From: Myxococcaceae bacterium
GTDB lineage: Bacteria; Myxococcota; Myxococcia; Myxococcales; Myxococcaceae
Reading direction: 5' to 3'
Length of the DNA: 64,000 bases
Assembly: GCA_019694595.1 (NCBI GenBank)
Contig: JAIBBQ010000012.1
Location: 1 to 64,000, forward strand
Within the stretch, counting starts at the first letter, position 1, and every line of letters begins with the position of its first letter. The notes under the pieces were generated by a model, which saw only the letters and a program-made list of their open reading frames with translations, had not been told where the DNA came from and did no database searches. Shown here piece after piece: positions 28,368-37,108 of this stretch. Both the position numbers and the translations under genes were made by a program.

Positions 28368-30722
28368 GTGCGACCGAGCGCGCTCACGCCCCGGAGGCGC
28401 AAGGCGGTGCTCGCCGCCGCGCTCGTGGTGTGCCTGGGCCTCGGCGTGCGGCTGTGGCGCTCGCTCGACGGCACGCTCGTGGTGCGCGCCCCGAGCCACG
28501 TGCTGCTCGACCGGCACGGCGCCTTCCTCGGCGAGCTGAGCGCTCCCGACGGCGCGCTCGGCTACTGGCCGCTGCCCGCGGCACTCCCCGACAAGCTGGT
28601 GCGCGCCACGCTGGAGACCGAGGACCGCCGCTTCCGCGAGCACCCGGGCATCGCGCCGTCGTCCATCGCCCGGGCCGTCTGGCAGAACCTGAGCTCGGGC
28701 CACGTCGTCTCCGGCGCCTCGACCATCGCCATGCAGGTGGCGCGGCTGCAGCACCCGCGCGCGCGCACCCTGTGGGCCAAGGCCCGCGAGGCGGCGGAGG
28801 CGCTGCTGCTGGTCGACCGCCACGGACACGATCTCGTGCTGCGGCAGTACCTGACGCTCGCGCCGTACGGCGAGCGGGTGCACGGCGCGGCGCGCGCTTC
28901 GCAGCTCTACTTCGGCAAGCCGGTCGAGGACCTGAGCTGGCTGCAGGCGACCTTCCTCGCCGCGCTGCCGCAGCAGCCGGTGAAGATGTCGCCCTGGACC
29001 AAGGACGGCCTCGCCCGCGCCATGGCGCGCACCCGCCGCATCCTCGCCACCTTGGAGGCCCGCGGGGTCATCGACGCCGAGACGCACCGGCAGGCGCTCG
29101 TCTCCGAGCTCGGCCTGGTGAAACGGCCCGAGCGCCCCGAGGCCGCGATGCACGCGCTCCTCGCTGCCGCTCCCCTCGCCCGTCGGACCGGAGCGCCGAC
29201 CATCGTGCGCACCAGCATCGACCTCGAGCTGCAGCGCGACGCCCAGCGCCAGGTGGAACTCACCTTGCGCCGGCTGCGCGGCCAGGGCGCCGGCAACGCC
29301 GCGGCGCTGGTGGTCTCGCCCGCGACCGGCGAGGTGCTCGCCTACGTCGGCAGCGCCGGCTACTTCGAGGCGCAGGACAAGGGCGCCATCGACTACCTCG
29401 CCGCGCGCCGTTCGCCCGGCTCGGCGCTCAAGCCCTTCCTCTACGCGCTCGCCCTGCAGGACGGGCGGCTCTCCCTCGCCACCCCGGTCCCCGACGTGCC
29501 CACCGAGTTCCCCACCGCGCTGGGGGCCTGGGTGCCCGAGAACATGACCCACACCTTCCTCGGGCCGATGCTCGCCCGCGAGGCGCTGGGCAACTCGCGC
29601 AACCTCCCCGCGCTCCACGTGCTGCAGCAGGTGGGGGTCGACCGCGCGCTGGAGTTCTTCGGCCGCGGCGGCGTGCGGCGCATCTCCAGCGACCCCGGCG
29701 AATACGGGCTCACGTTGGCGCTGGGGAGCCTGCCGGTGACCGCGCGCGAGCTCGCGGTCCTCTACTCCGCGCTCGCCAACCACGGCGTGCCCCGCCCGCT
29801 CACCTTCCTCCCGGTCGAAGCGGTGACCGCCGCCGAGCCGCTGCTCCACCCCGACGCCGCCGACGCCATTCTCCACGTGCTGGCCGACCCCGAGGCGCGC
29901 CGGCCGGGCTTCCCCCCCGGCGGCCCGCTCGACTTCGACACCCCGGTGGCCATCAAGACCGGCACCTCCCAGGGCCACCGTGACGCGTGGGCCGTGGCGG
30001 TGAGCCACCAGCTCCTCGTGGTGGGCTGGGTGGGCAACGCCGACTGGCAGAAGATGAACGGCGTGTCCGGCGCGATGGGGGCAGCGCCGCTGGTGCACCA
30101 GCTCTTCGAGCGCGTGAACGCCCCCGCGTCGGTCATCACCTCGCCCCAGGGCTGGAGCGCGGTGGAGATCTGCCCGCTGTCTGGTCGCCGCCCGGGTCCG
30201 CTGTGCCCTCACCACCGCACCGAGTACTTCGCCAAGGGCACCGAGCCACTGGAGGCCTGCCCGTTCCACCAGGCGGTGCCCATCGACGTGCGCACCGGGC
30301 TGCGCGCGAGCGCCGCCTGCGACGCGCGGTACGTCTCGCGGCGGCCGCTGCTCGACCTGCCCCCCGAGTACGGGAGCTGGGCGCGCGCGCAGCACCTCGA
30401 CGTCGCCCCTCCGGGCGAGAGCCCCCTGTGCCCGTCGGGCCCGCCGCCCGCGCCGGCGCTGGCCATCACCGAGCCGCGCTCCCGCACGCGCTACCTCTTC
30501 GACCCTTCGACGCCGCGCGAGTTCTCCACCGTGCGGCTGAGCGCCCGGGTGACGCCCGCCACCGAGGACATCACCTGGCTGGTCGACGGCCGTCCGGTCG
30601 GGCAGGTCGGCTGGCCACACGAGCTGCGCGTGTCGCTGGCGCCTGGCCCGCACGAGGTGCGCGCCGCCTTCAGCCACCACGCCGTGCTCAGCGCCCCGGT
30701 GACGGTGGTCGTCGAGGACTGA
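28368..30722 (+). CDS. pbpC: Penicillin-binding protein 1C
   Basis: A 784-residue bifunctional peptidoglycan synthase starting at GTG, 8 nt after the macroglobulin gene. An N-terminal membrane anchor (residues 12-30) precedes the GT51 glycosyltransferase domain with the ETEDRRFREHPG motif and GASTIAMQVARL. The transpeptidase domain has all three motifs: SALK (catalytic S352), SRN and KTGTS. The C-terminal 80 residues (SRTRYLFDPSTP to the end) match the BiPBP_C Ig-like domain of PbpC. It acts at the cytoplasmic membrane. Pairing with A2M is known in other Gram-negatives and suggests a joint role in repairing or protecting the wall during protease attack. Confidence 0.93.
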   Translation: MRPSALTPRRRKAVLAAALVVCLGLGVRLWRSLDGTLVVRAPSHVLLDRHGAFLGELSAPDGALGYWPLPAALPDKLVRATLETEDRRFREHPGIAPSSIARAVWQNLSSGHVVSGASTIAMQVARLQHPRARTLWAKAREAAEALLLVDRHGHDLVLRQYLTLAPYGERVHGAARASQLYFGKPVEDLSWLQATFLAALPQQPVKMSPWTKDGLARAMARTRRILATLEARGVIDAETHRQALVSELGLVKRPERPEAAMHALLAAAPLARRTGAPTIVRTSIDLELQRDAQRQVELTLRRLRGQGAGNAAALVVSPATGEVLAYVGSAGYFEAQDKGAIDYLAARRSPGSALKPFLYALALQDGRLSLATPVPDVPTEFPTALGAWVPENMTHTFLGPMLAREALGNSRNLPALHVLQQVGVDRALEFFGRGGVRRISSDPGEYGLTLALGSLPVTARELAVLYSALANHGVPRPLTFLPVEAVTAAEPLLHPDAADAILHVLADPEARRPGFPPGGPLDFDTPVAIKTGTSQGHRDAWAVAVSHQLLVVGWVGNADWQKMNGVSGAMGAAPLVHQLFERVNAPASVITSPQGWSAVEICPLSGRRPGPLCPHHRTEYFAKGTEPLEACPFHQAVPIDVRTGLRASAACDARYVSRRPLLDLPPEYGSWARAQHLDVAPPGESPLCPSGPPPAPALAITEPRSRTRYLFDPSTPREFSTVRLSARVTPATEDITWLVDGRPVGQVGWPHELRVSLAPGPHEVRAAFSHHAVLSAPVTVVVED

Positions 30723-30725
30723 GGC

Positions 30726-31199
30726 TCACTGCGCCAGCTGGCCGAACCAGATGTTCTCGAAGGTCCGGTTGAGCGTCTTGCTGGCGAAGTTGTTCATCAG
30801 CGCGGCGTCGGCCACCGTGACGTTCTGCCCGTTCTTCAGGTCGGTCCGCGTGGACACCGCCGCCCACTCCTCGCCCTTCGCGGTCTTGAGCCGCAGGTAC
30901 GTGAAGTTCGGGACCTGGATGATCTCCAGCAGCTCACCGCTGACGTTCATGCCCCCGGACGGCGCCGACGGCGCGGGGTGACCCGCCGGTGGCCCCCCTG
31001 CACCATTGAGCGCCTGGAGGCTGGCGAACGGAGCCGGCTTGCCGGCCGGAGCCGACGGCATCGCCATCGGCGCCTCCATCGGCTTCGCGGACGGCATCGG
31101 GGCCGGAGGCGCCACCGCGGCCACCGTCTGACGGCCCACCGCGATGCCCCCGAGGAACGCCGCCACCACCAGCAACACGACTGCCAGGAGTCGACCCAT
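30726..31199 (-). CDS. Membrane-anchored OB-fold protein (NrfJ-like)
   Basis: A 157-residue protein with an N-terminal hydrophobic anchor or signal (MGRLLAVVLLVVAAFLGGIAVG). A Pro/Ala/Met-rich linker (about residues 30-80) follows, then a compact beta domain: SGELLEIIQVPNFTYLRLK, a short turn, GEEWAAVSTRTDLKNGQNV, and NFASKTLNRTFENIWFGQL. These segments resemble the OB-fold domain annotated as NrfJ-related or nucleotide-binding-like in several proteobacteria; the actual ligand is not known. It is convergent with pbpC, 3 bp apart. Confidence 0.65.
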   Translation of the reverse strand: MGRLLAVVLLVVAAFLGGIAVGRQTVAAVAPPAPMPSAKPMEAPMAMPSAPAGKPAPFASLQALNGAGGPPAGHPAPSAPSGGMNVSGELLEIIQVPNFTYLRLKTAKGEEWAAVSTRTDLKNGQNVTVADAALMNNFASKTLNRTFENIWFGQLAQ

Positions 31200-31225
31200 G
31201 CGCCGTCATCTAGCACGCGCTGGCC

Positions 31226-31603
31226 TCAGTGCACCGCCGTCACCTCGGCGCTGTCGCCCGCGAAGAGCGCCTCGAGCCCGGCCTGCTCGCTCTGCACGCC
31301 ATGGAGGCCGGCGATGGTGCGACGGAAGCGCCCACGCACGAAGCCCGCCCGGTCCCACTCGAAGCCGCCGCGGTAGCCCTTCGCCCACAGCGCCTGGCAC
31401 AGCCCGTTCGTGAAGCCCACCAGCGCGTCCGTCGCCAGTGCCACCCGGTTGAGTGGCCCCGGCGCCGTCAGCTTCTGGCGCACGAAGACCGTCGACTGCG
31501 CATACCCCGCGCGCGACCGGATCTGCGCCGCCACCACCCACTCGCTGCCCGCTTCACGCAGCGACCACGCCTGCTCGTCCAGCTCGTATCGACGCCACCC
31601 CAT
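31226..31603 (-). CDS. Small hypothetical protein
   Basis: A 125-residue soluble protein preceded by a strong GGGAGG ribosome-binding site 6 nt upstream of the ATG. Features are MGWRRYELDEQAWSLREAG, a Trp/Arg-rich N-terminus, and later GLCQALWAKGYRGGFEWDRAGF. No signal peptide, cysteine cluster or recognised domain is present. It ends 26 bp before the start of the NrfJ-like gene on the same strand and may form an operon with it. Confidence 0.6.
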   Translation of the reverse strand: MGWRRYELDEQAWSLREAGSEWVVAAQIRSRAGYAQSTVFVRQKLTAPGPLNRVALATDALVGFTNGLCQALWAKGYRGGFEWDRAGFVRGRFRRTIAGLHGVQSEQAGLEALFAGDSAEVTAVH

Positions 31604-31669
31604 GCCCCACCTCCCAGGCGGAAGGTGTACCAGCGCGGGCCGACATGCGGCGGCGCCGGGCGCGCCCGA

Positions 31670-32215
31670 CTACGGCATGCAGAAGGTGTGCGTCGCCGGG
31701 CACACCGGCTTCTTCTCGGGGTTGAAGCAGCGCAGGTTGCCCTTGCAGGTGCAGCCCGCCATGCACTGCTGCATGAAGCCGCCCACGCCCTGCGCCGTGC
31801 CGCCGTCGCCCGCGGTCGCCTGCCCACCGTCGTGCGCCGGAGGCGGCGGAGGCGTGAAACCGCCATCGCCCTGCGGAAGCTTGATGCCGCCGTCGCCGCC
31901 GCCGAAGTGGTGGTGGTGGCCCCCATCCCACTGGTGGTGATGGTGGAAGGGGAAGCCGCCGTCGCCGTGGTGACCGAAGCCAGGCAGGCCGAAGCCGCCG
32001 TCGGCGCTGCCGAAGAGGCACTTGCGCAGCTCGTCTTCGAACTTCTGCGGGTCGGCCTTGGCGCCCCCGTCGAAGGCGCCGCACTTCTCGAGGCAGTTCC
32101 TGGCGTGCAGCTCCTGGCCCGAGCTCAGCTGCTCGTCGCCTTCGGAAGCAGTGCCTTCACAGTGGGTGAGCAGCGCGAGCGCAGAGAGCGACAGCACGAC
32201 TCGAAGCGTCTTCAT
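31670..32215 (-). CDS. His- and Asp-Gly-Gly-rich exported protein
   Basis: A 181-residue product. The start has GGAGG 8 nt upstream. The N-terminus (MKTLRVVLSLSALALLTHC) could be a lipoprotein signal with C19, but His at position -1 is unusual for a lipobox. The middle (residues 48-140) has eight DGG triplets and two histidine runs (HHHH at 91-94 and 100-103). The C-terminal 35 residues contain six cysteines (C151, C155, C157, C163, C172, C179). Together these suggest divalent metal binding in the periplasm or at the surface, which is an inference. A sigma-54-type promoter lies about 40-55 nt upstream of the start. Confidence 0.65.
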   Translation of the reverse strand: MKTLRVVLSLSALALLTHCEGTASEGDEQLSSGQELHARNCLEKCGAFDGGAKADPQKFEDELRKCLFGSADGGFGLPGFGHHGDGGFPFHHHHQWDGGHHHHFGGGDGGIKLPQGDGGFTPPPPPAHDGGQATAGDGGTAQGVGGFMQQCMAGCTCKGNLRCFNPEKKPVCPATHTFCMP

Positions 32216-32253
32216 CGATGGAACCTCCGGCACCAGGGGCAGCCACTCCCTTG

Positions 32254-32269
32254 AGCAAGGGGCAAGCCA
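32254..32269 (-). promoter_or_regulatory. Sigma-54-type promoter (-24/-12)
   Basis: Read on the minus strand, the sequence is TGGC, seven bases, TTGCT. The GG and GC dinucleotides are separated by ten bases, the spacing needed by RpoN. Transcription would begin near 32244, giving a leader of about 30 nt before the His/DGG-rich gene. It was identified by eye from one site only. Confidence 0.45.
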
Positions 32270-32360
32270 CCTGACGTTCCTTCTGATTCCGCGGAGCTGC
32301 GGTGGCCGGTGGCGTACCAGCACACCAGGACACGCACACTGGAGGGGGCACCTCGTCGCG

Positions 32361-32924
32361 CTACTGCGGCGAGCCAGCGCTGGCGGCCGGCGCGGCCAGG
32401 CCGGCGTCGGCAGCGCCCACCAGCATCCCGTCGAGCAGCGGAGCCACGCGGGAGACCAGCGGCTCGGCCACGTTCTCCAGCGCCTCGCTGCCACGCTCAT
32501 GCTCGAACTGCAGCAGCGCGGGCAGGTCCACCGCGTCCTGCGACGGCGCGGTGCCGGCGCGCGCGGCGGTGAGCTTCACCGGCACGCTCCAGCGGTAGCG
32601 ACCTTCGATCTGCGAGAAGAACCGGGTGCGCGCCTCGACCAGCAAGGCGAAGGGCGCGTCGGTGGCTGCCCGCAGCGCCGCGAAGCGCTCGGCGGTGAGC
32701 CGCTGTCCCTGCAGCTGGGCCACCGGCACCTCGCGCACCTCGAGGTTGCGCGACTGCGCCACGTCCTTGAGCCGCGCCCGGAAGGCGTCGGGCACCTGCA
32801 CCTCGTCGTCCACCACGATGGCCACCGCCAGCGCGGCCGGCTGCTCCAGCCGCTGCGGCGCCACCTTGGGCAGGCAGCCCGAGAGCACCACGCCCACCCC
32901 GAGCAGCAGCGCCCTCAGAACCAT
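32361..32924 (-). CDS. Small lipoprotein downstream of the porin
   Basis: A 187-residue lipoprotein: MVLRALLLGVGVVLSGC is a clean signal with lipobox LSGC. The mature part starts LPKVAPQRLEQPAALAVAIVVDDEV and continues with alternating strands and helices ending in an Ala-rich tail. This resembles other bacterial lipoproteins with an ABC-transporter-auxiliary-like fold, but no family is certain. The start lies inside the end of the porin-like gene (10-nt overlap), so translation is probably coupled. It is the last gene of the starch locus. Confidence 0.7.
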   Translation of the reverse strand: MVLRALLLGVGVVLSGCLPKVAPQRLEQPAALAVAIVVDDEVQVPDAFRARLKDVAQSRNLEVREVPVAQLQGQRLTAERFAALRAATDAPFALLVEARTRFFSQIEGRYRWSVPVKLTAARAGTAPSQDAVDLPALLQFEHERGSEALENVAEPLVSRVAPLLDGMLVGAADAGLAAPAASAGSPQ

Positions 32925-34411
32925 CCTTCGGCCTCCAGGGAGATCAGGTGGTGCCAGTGCACTTCCGACCCGGGGAACTGGTTGAACTGGCTCAGCGAGT
33001 CCGAGAAGCCGTTGCCGAACGCCGCCTGCTGGTTCGAGTGCTGCACGCCGTAGAGCAGCCGCAGCGACGGCCGCGCGTACACGCCGAACCCGGTGGGGTT
33101 GAGCACCACGCCGGCCTTCATCTGCACCGTGTTGCGCACGCTCAGGTCGCCGAACTCGAGCCCGCGCGAGTCGCTGATGCCGCCGGTGCTCTGGAAGATG
33201 GAGTCGTAGTGCGCCCGGTACGCGTTCCCCAGGCTGCTGCGCTCCTGGGCCAGCGAGCCTTCGAAGAGCAGGTGGAAGGTGCGGGTCAGGTACACCTGGG
33301 CGCGCAGCACCGTCGAGACGTACGTGCGGTTGGCGTCGGTGGGCTTGAGCGTGTTCGCGAAGTCGGTGTCGCGGCCGTACACCACGCCCCACACCGCATC
33401 GAGCCGGTCGGGGACGAGCTTGAGCTGCATCTCGTTGCCCAGCTGCAGCTGGTACCGGTCGCGGGTGAGGTCCGCGGTGTAGATGGTGTAGTCGCGGCCC
33501 TGGTAGCTCTCGACGTACGACTGCTCGGGCGCCAGGCGGCCGTAGCGCACGAAGAAGTTGTTCCACCGCAGGGGCCCCAGCTTGCCGAAGCCCAGGTAGC
33601 CCACCACGCGGAACGGCACCGCCGCACTCGCCGCCGCGGGCTTGGGGAACAGCAGCTCCTGGCCCGGGTTGTCCTGCACGTAGCGCTGCGCCACCTCGCG
33701 CCGCAGGAAGTCCTCGTACGCCACGTTGGGCGTCTGGTGCGGCGTGTAGCGGTCGCCGTCGATGCTCGCCTCGTACGCGAGCTGGCCGCCGCCGCCGAGT
33801 TCCACGTGGTCGCCCAGGCGCACCCGCACCGCGCCGCCGGCGGTGAGCATCGGGCTGTACTGCAGGCCGCGGTTGAAGAAGCCCGAGTCGCCCACGCCGA
33901 TGAGCACGTCGACGTTCTTCGACTGGTAGCGCGCCGACAGGCCCATGGTGTCGTCGAACACCGTGGCGGGCCGCAGGTCGTAGAGCCCCAGGTCGCCGAA
34001 GAAGTACACCAGCGTGCCGACCTGCCAGGTCACCTTGTCGAGCAGCAGGTTTCCCGCGCGGGCGTAGAGCTGCGACAGCCGGAAGTTCACCAGCGAGCCG
34101 TTGCCCGGGTCCGCCGCGCCGACGCTGCCGCCTTCGACGCGCGCGTGCACGCTGGCCCAGAGGTCGTTCGACTCCGGCGCCGCCTGCAGCAGGTCGAGCT
34201 TGAGCTCCAGCGCCGCGTAGGAGCCTTCGTTCATCAACCGGCCGTAGAGGTTCCAGAACCCGAGCCGCCCGTTGCCGCCCTGCCAGTCGGGCCGCGCGGA
34301 GATGCGGAAGTAGCCGCCCGCACTCACCCGATCGCCCTGGGCCTGCGCCAGCGCAGCCGACGCCAGGAGCCACCCGAGGACGAAGACGCTGCGCATCGCG
34401 GCCGGCCTCAT
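32915..34411 (-). CDS. Porin-like outer-membrane protein of the starch locus
   Basis: A 498-residue predicted outer-membrane beta-barrel. The start is placed at ATG 34411 (AGGTGG just upstream) with alternatives at 34426 and 34396; the signal peptide is MRSVFVLGWLLASAALAQAQG. The rest alternates amphipathic beta strands with Gly/Asn/Asp loops and ends in SLEAEGWF, the C-terminal aromatic signature of barrel proteins. Its place behind extracellular amylases suggests a maltooligosaccharide channel analogous to LamB, an inference from context. Hairpin-repeat copy 2 separates it from the isoamylase-like gene (176 bp from that stop codon). Confidence 0.75.
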   Translation of the reverse strand: MRPAAMRSVFVLGWLLASAALAQAQGDRVSAGGYFRISARPDWQGGNGRLGFWNLYGRLMNEGSYAALELKLDLLQAAPESNDLWASVHARVEGGSVGAADPGNGSLVNFRLSQLYARAGNLLLDKVTWQVGTLVYFFGDLGLYDLRPATVFDDTMGLSARYQSKNVDVLIGVGDSGFFNRGLQYSPMLTAGGAVRVRLGDHVELGGGGQLAYEASIDGDRYTPHQTPNVAYEDFLRREVAQRYVQDNPGQELLFPKPAAASAAVPFRVVGYLGFGKLGPLRWNNFFVRYGRLAPEQSYVESYQGRDYTIYTADLTRDRYQLQLGNEMQLKLVPDRLDAVWGVVYGRDTDFANTLKPTDANRTYVSTVLRAQVYLTRTFHLLFEGSLAQERSSLGNAYRAHYDSIFQSTGGISDSRGLEFGDLSVRNTVQMKAGVVLNPTGFGVYARPSLRLLYGVQHSNQQAAFGNGFSDSLSQFNQFPGSEVHWHHLISLEAEGWF

Positions 34412-34502
34412 ACCACCTGGCCGCATGGCGCCAACCCCGGATCTCCCATCGAGCCCCTGGGAACGCCAGGTGCGCTCCCCTCCTCGCAACTCGAGTGACG
34501 AA

Positions 34503-34586
34503 GGGTTCGGTCTCTCGATCCGATCCCCACCCGTGGGAGGGGGCGAACGCCCCGCCGTCGTCGCGGGCGGGAGCCCTCGCGACGAC
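34503..34586 (-). repeat. Three-hairpin repeat element, copy 2
   Basis: Lies 1 nt beyond the stop codon of the isoamylase-like gene, in the gap before the porin gene. Hairpin 1 is GGGTTCGG 34503-34510 with CCGATCCC 34520-34527 (one T:T mismatch). Hairpin 2 is GGGGCG-AA-CGCCCC (34540-34553). Hairpin 3 is GTCGTCGCG 34557-34565 with CGCGACGAC 34578-34586, loop GGCGGGAGCC plus CT. The outer part of hairpin 3 differs from copies 1 and 3 yet pairs perfectly, so the change is compensated on the opposite arm. Confidence 0.85.
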
Positions 34587-34587
34587 A

Positions 34588-37098
34588 CTAATCAGCCTGG
34601 AGCACCACGATGCTCCGCGCCGCCACGCCGTACGTGCTGCCGGGAATGACCGTGCCCTTGGTGAGCGTCGCGTTGGCGCTCGAGCGCAGCGGCAGCTTCT
34701 CGGCGTTCAGGTACTGCGCGGTGTCGAAGTACGCCTGGGTGTCGACGAGCCGCCGCCAGGTCCGCCCGGGCGGCAGCATGAAGTCGGTCGCCCCCTGCCC
34801 CATGTTGATGAGGATCGACAGCTCCGGGCCCTTCGACTTGTCGAGGTAGTTGATGGCGAGCTGCTTGCCGCCCCAGTCCGGCATGCCGTAGCTGGGCGAG
34901 CGCCAGTCCACCGGGTTCGAGCCGTAGTCGTCCGCCGCGAACGCGTAGGCGTGGTCCTTGCGCAGCTGGATCACCTGCCGCACGAAGTCCTTCATGCGCA
35001 CCCGCTCGTCGCGCGCTTCCCAGGCGCCCCAGTCGTGCCAGCTGTACGGGTTGTCCGCTTCCACGGTGTACGTGTTGTTGTTGCCCAGCTGCGTGCGCAG
35101 GAACTCGTCGCCGCCGTAGACCATCGGCGTGCCCTGACTCACCATCATCAGGGTGAAGAGGTTGCGCATCATCTGCCGCTTGAGGCCCTCGTCGCCCCAG
35201 TTGCGCGAGCGGTTGTCGTCGGTGCCGCTCTTCTTCGCCTCGTCGCAGAACGAACTCAACGGCGCCGTGCAGCACACCGGGTTGAGCGGGCTGCAGTCGT
35301 TCACCTTCTTCTCGTAGGTCACCAGGTCGTACATGGTGAAGCCGTCGTGAACGGTGATGAAGTTCACCGAGTGGTACGGCCGCTTCCCCGCCGCCTGGTA
35401 GAGCCGCGAAGCCCCCAGCAGCAGGTTCCCGCCGTCCTTGTCCGCTGCTCCATCGCCGCTGGAGATTCCCCAGCTGTCGTAGTTGACGAACGAGCGCGCC
35501 CAGTCGCGGAACCAGCCATTCCACTCCGCCCACGCCACGTTCTTCCGGACCGTGCTCGCCGGGAACTGCCCCACCGGGTAGCCACCTGCGCCCCACGGCT
35601 CGGCGATGATGCGGGTGTTGTGCGCCAGCAGCACCGGGTCGTCGATGATGTCCTGCACCACCGAGTTCTTGGGGTCCCACCAGATGCCCTGGGTCCCTTC
35701 CTTGTTCGACGACGTCGGGCACTTGTCGTACTGCGAGTCCTTCGCGCCCAGCGCCGGCGCGAGGTCGAACCGGAAGCCGTCGACGTGCATGTCGCGCACC
35801 CAGTAGCGCAGCGAATCGATGATCAACCGCCGCATCACCGGGGTGTTGCAGCGCATCGTGTTCCCCACCGAGGTGTAGTCGCAGTACTCGCGGCCGTTGG
35901 TGGGCGGCAGCGCGTAGTAGCTCGCGTTGTCGAGCCCGCGGTACGAGAAGAGGCTCGCGATCTCCTGCGGGTCCAGGTTCCACGGCGCGCTCGAGCCCTG
36001 CTGGTAGATCTTCTCGCGCCACAGGCCGCCTTCGCCCGAGTGGTTGAAGACGATGTCCAGGATCACCTCGATGCCGCGCTTGTGCAGCTCCTCCACCATC
36101 CACTTGAACTCGTCGATGACCTCTTCCCGCGCGTTGCGCGACGCGAACGACAGCTCGGGCGCGAAGAAGCTCAGCGTGTTGTAGCCCCAGTACCCGCCGT
36201 CGAGCGGCTTCTCGAAGGGCGGCATCAGCTCCACCGCGGTGACGCCCAGCTCCTTCAGGTAGTCCGCCTTCTCGCCGAAGCCCCGGTAGGTGCCGAAGTG
36301 CGCCACGCCCGACGCCGAGTTCGCCGTGAAGCCCTTGGGGTGCACCTCGTAGATGATGAGGTCCTTCCAGCGGTGCCCGACGAAGTTCTCGTCGCGCCGG
36401 TTGCTGCGGAAGGTGAGCTCCGCCTCGCCCCACTGGTGCTTGCTCTTCACCACCACGCACTTCGCCGACGCCCCGTACGTCGACTGCGTGCGGTACGGCC
36501 CGGTGCCCAGCGAGCCCTTCGACCAGTCGTGGTCGCGGGTGAAGGCCTTGCAGTACGGGTCGAACAGCAGCTTGTTGGGGTTGAAGCGGTTGCCCGCGAA
36601 GTCCACGTCGGCCACGAAGCCCTTGCTCGAGCCCGGGTACCAGTCGGGGTCGAACTTCCAGTTGGGGCCCCAGGCCACGTAGCCGTACGCCTGACCCAGC
36701 CCCACGCCCTGCACGAAGACGTTCCACACGTCGCCCTGCCGGGTCATCTCGAACTGCCGCGTCGCCTGGTCCGCGTCCGCGCTGTCGAAGAGCAACAGCT
36801 GCACCTTCTCGGCGCGCTGCGAGAAGACGCTGAAGTTGACGCCCTGCGGGGTGCCGGCCTGGTCGCGAACGATGTTCGCCCCCAGGAAGTGCATCTGCTT
36901 GATGCCGTCGGCGTCGATGGCGACCGGCGGCGGCGCTTCCTCGGTCGCGTCGTAGAGCGCCGGCGTCACGTCGGTCACCAGCCCGGCCGGAGGCAGCTCC
37001 GCGCTCTGGTACAGCCGCGGCTTCTCGTCGGACTCGCAGCTGAGCGACAGCCCCGCCACCACCACCACCAAGGACTTCAACGTCTGGGAGCGGATCAT
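34588..37098 (-). CDS. Isoamylase-like GH13 debranching enzyme lipoprotein
   Basis: An 836-residue exported glucan hydrolase. The signal peptide ends in GLSLSC with lipidated C21. An N-terminal CBM48-type beta domain (about residues 65-230) precedes a GH13 barrel with EVHPKGFT, region I DIVFNHSGEG (348-357), region II DGFRFD with nucleophile D445, acid/base E500 in IIAEPWG, and VHD with D585. This order and the PWNLDP-type inserts fit isoamylase or GlgX-like alpha-1,6 debranching enzymes. Lipid anchoring suggests action at the periplasm or cell surface, cleaving branch points of starch or glycogen. It starts 10 nt after the alpha-amylase stop and is probably cotranscribed with it. Confidence 0.88.
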   Translation of the reverse strand: MIRSQTLKSLVVVVAGLSLSCESDEKPRLYQSAELPPAGLVTDVTPALYDATEEAPPPVAIDADGIKQMHFLGANIVRDQAGTPQGVNFSVFSQRAEKVQLLLFDSADADQATRQFEMTRQGDVWNVFVQGVGLGQAYGYVAWGPNWKFDPDWYPGSSKGFVADVDFAGNRFNPNKLLFDPYCKAFTRDHDWSKGSLGTGPYRTQSTYGASAKCVVVKSKHQWGEAELTFRSNRRDENFVGHRWKDLIIYEVHPKGFTANSASGVAHFGTYRGFGEKADYLKELGVTAVELMPPFEKPLDGGYWGYNTLSFFAPELSFASRNAREEVIDEFKWMVEELHKRGIEVILDIVFNHSGEGGLWREKIYQQGSSAPWNLDPQEIASLFSYRGLDNASYYALPPTNGREYCDYTSVGNTMRCNTPVMRRLIIDSLRYWVRDMHVDGFRFDLAPALGAKDSQYDKCPTSSNKEGTQGIWWDPKNSVVQDIIDDPVLLAHNTRIIAEPWGAGGYPVGQFPASTVRKNVAWAEWNGWFRDWARSFVNYDSWGISSGDGAADKDGGNLLLGASRLYQAAGKRPYHSVNFITVHDGFTMYDLVTYEKKVNDCSPLNPVCCTAPLSSFCDEAKKSGTDDNRSRNWGDEGLKRQMMRNLFTLMMVSQGTPMVYGGDEFLRTQLGNNNTYTVEADNPYSWHDWGAWEARDERVRMKDFVRQVIQLRKDHAYAFAADDYGSNPVDWRSPSYGMPDWGGKQLAINYLDKSKGPELSILINMGQGATDFMLPPGRTWRRLVDTQAYFDTAQYLNAEKLPLRSSANATLTKGTVIPGSTYGVAARSIVVLQAD

Positions 37099-37108
37099 CG
37101 AAGGACTC

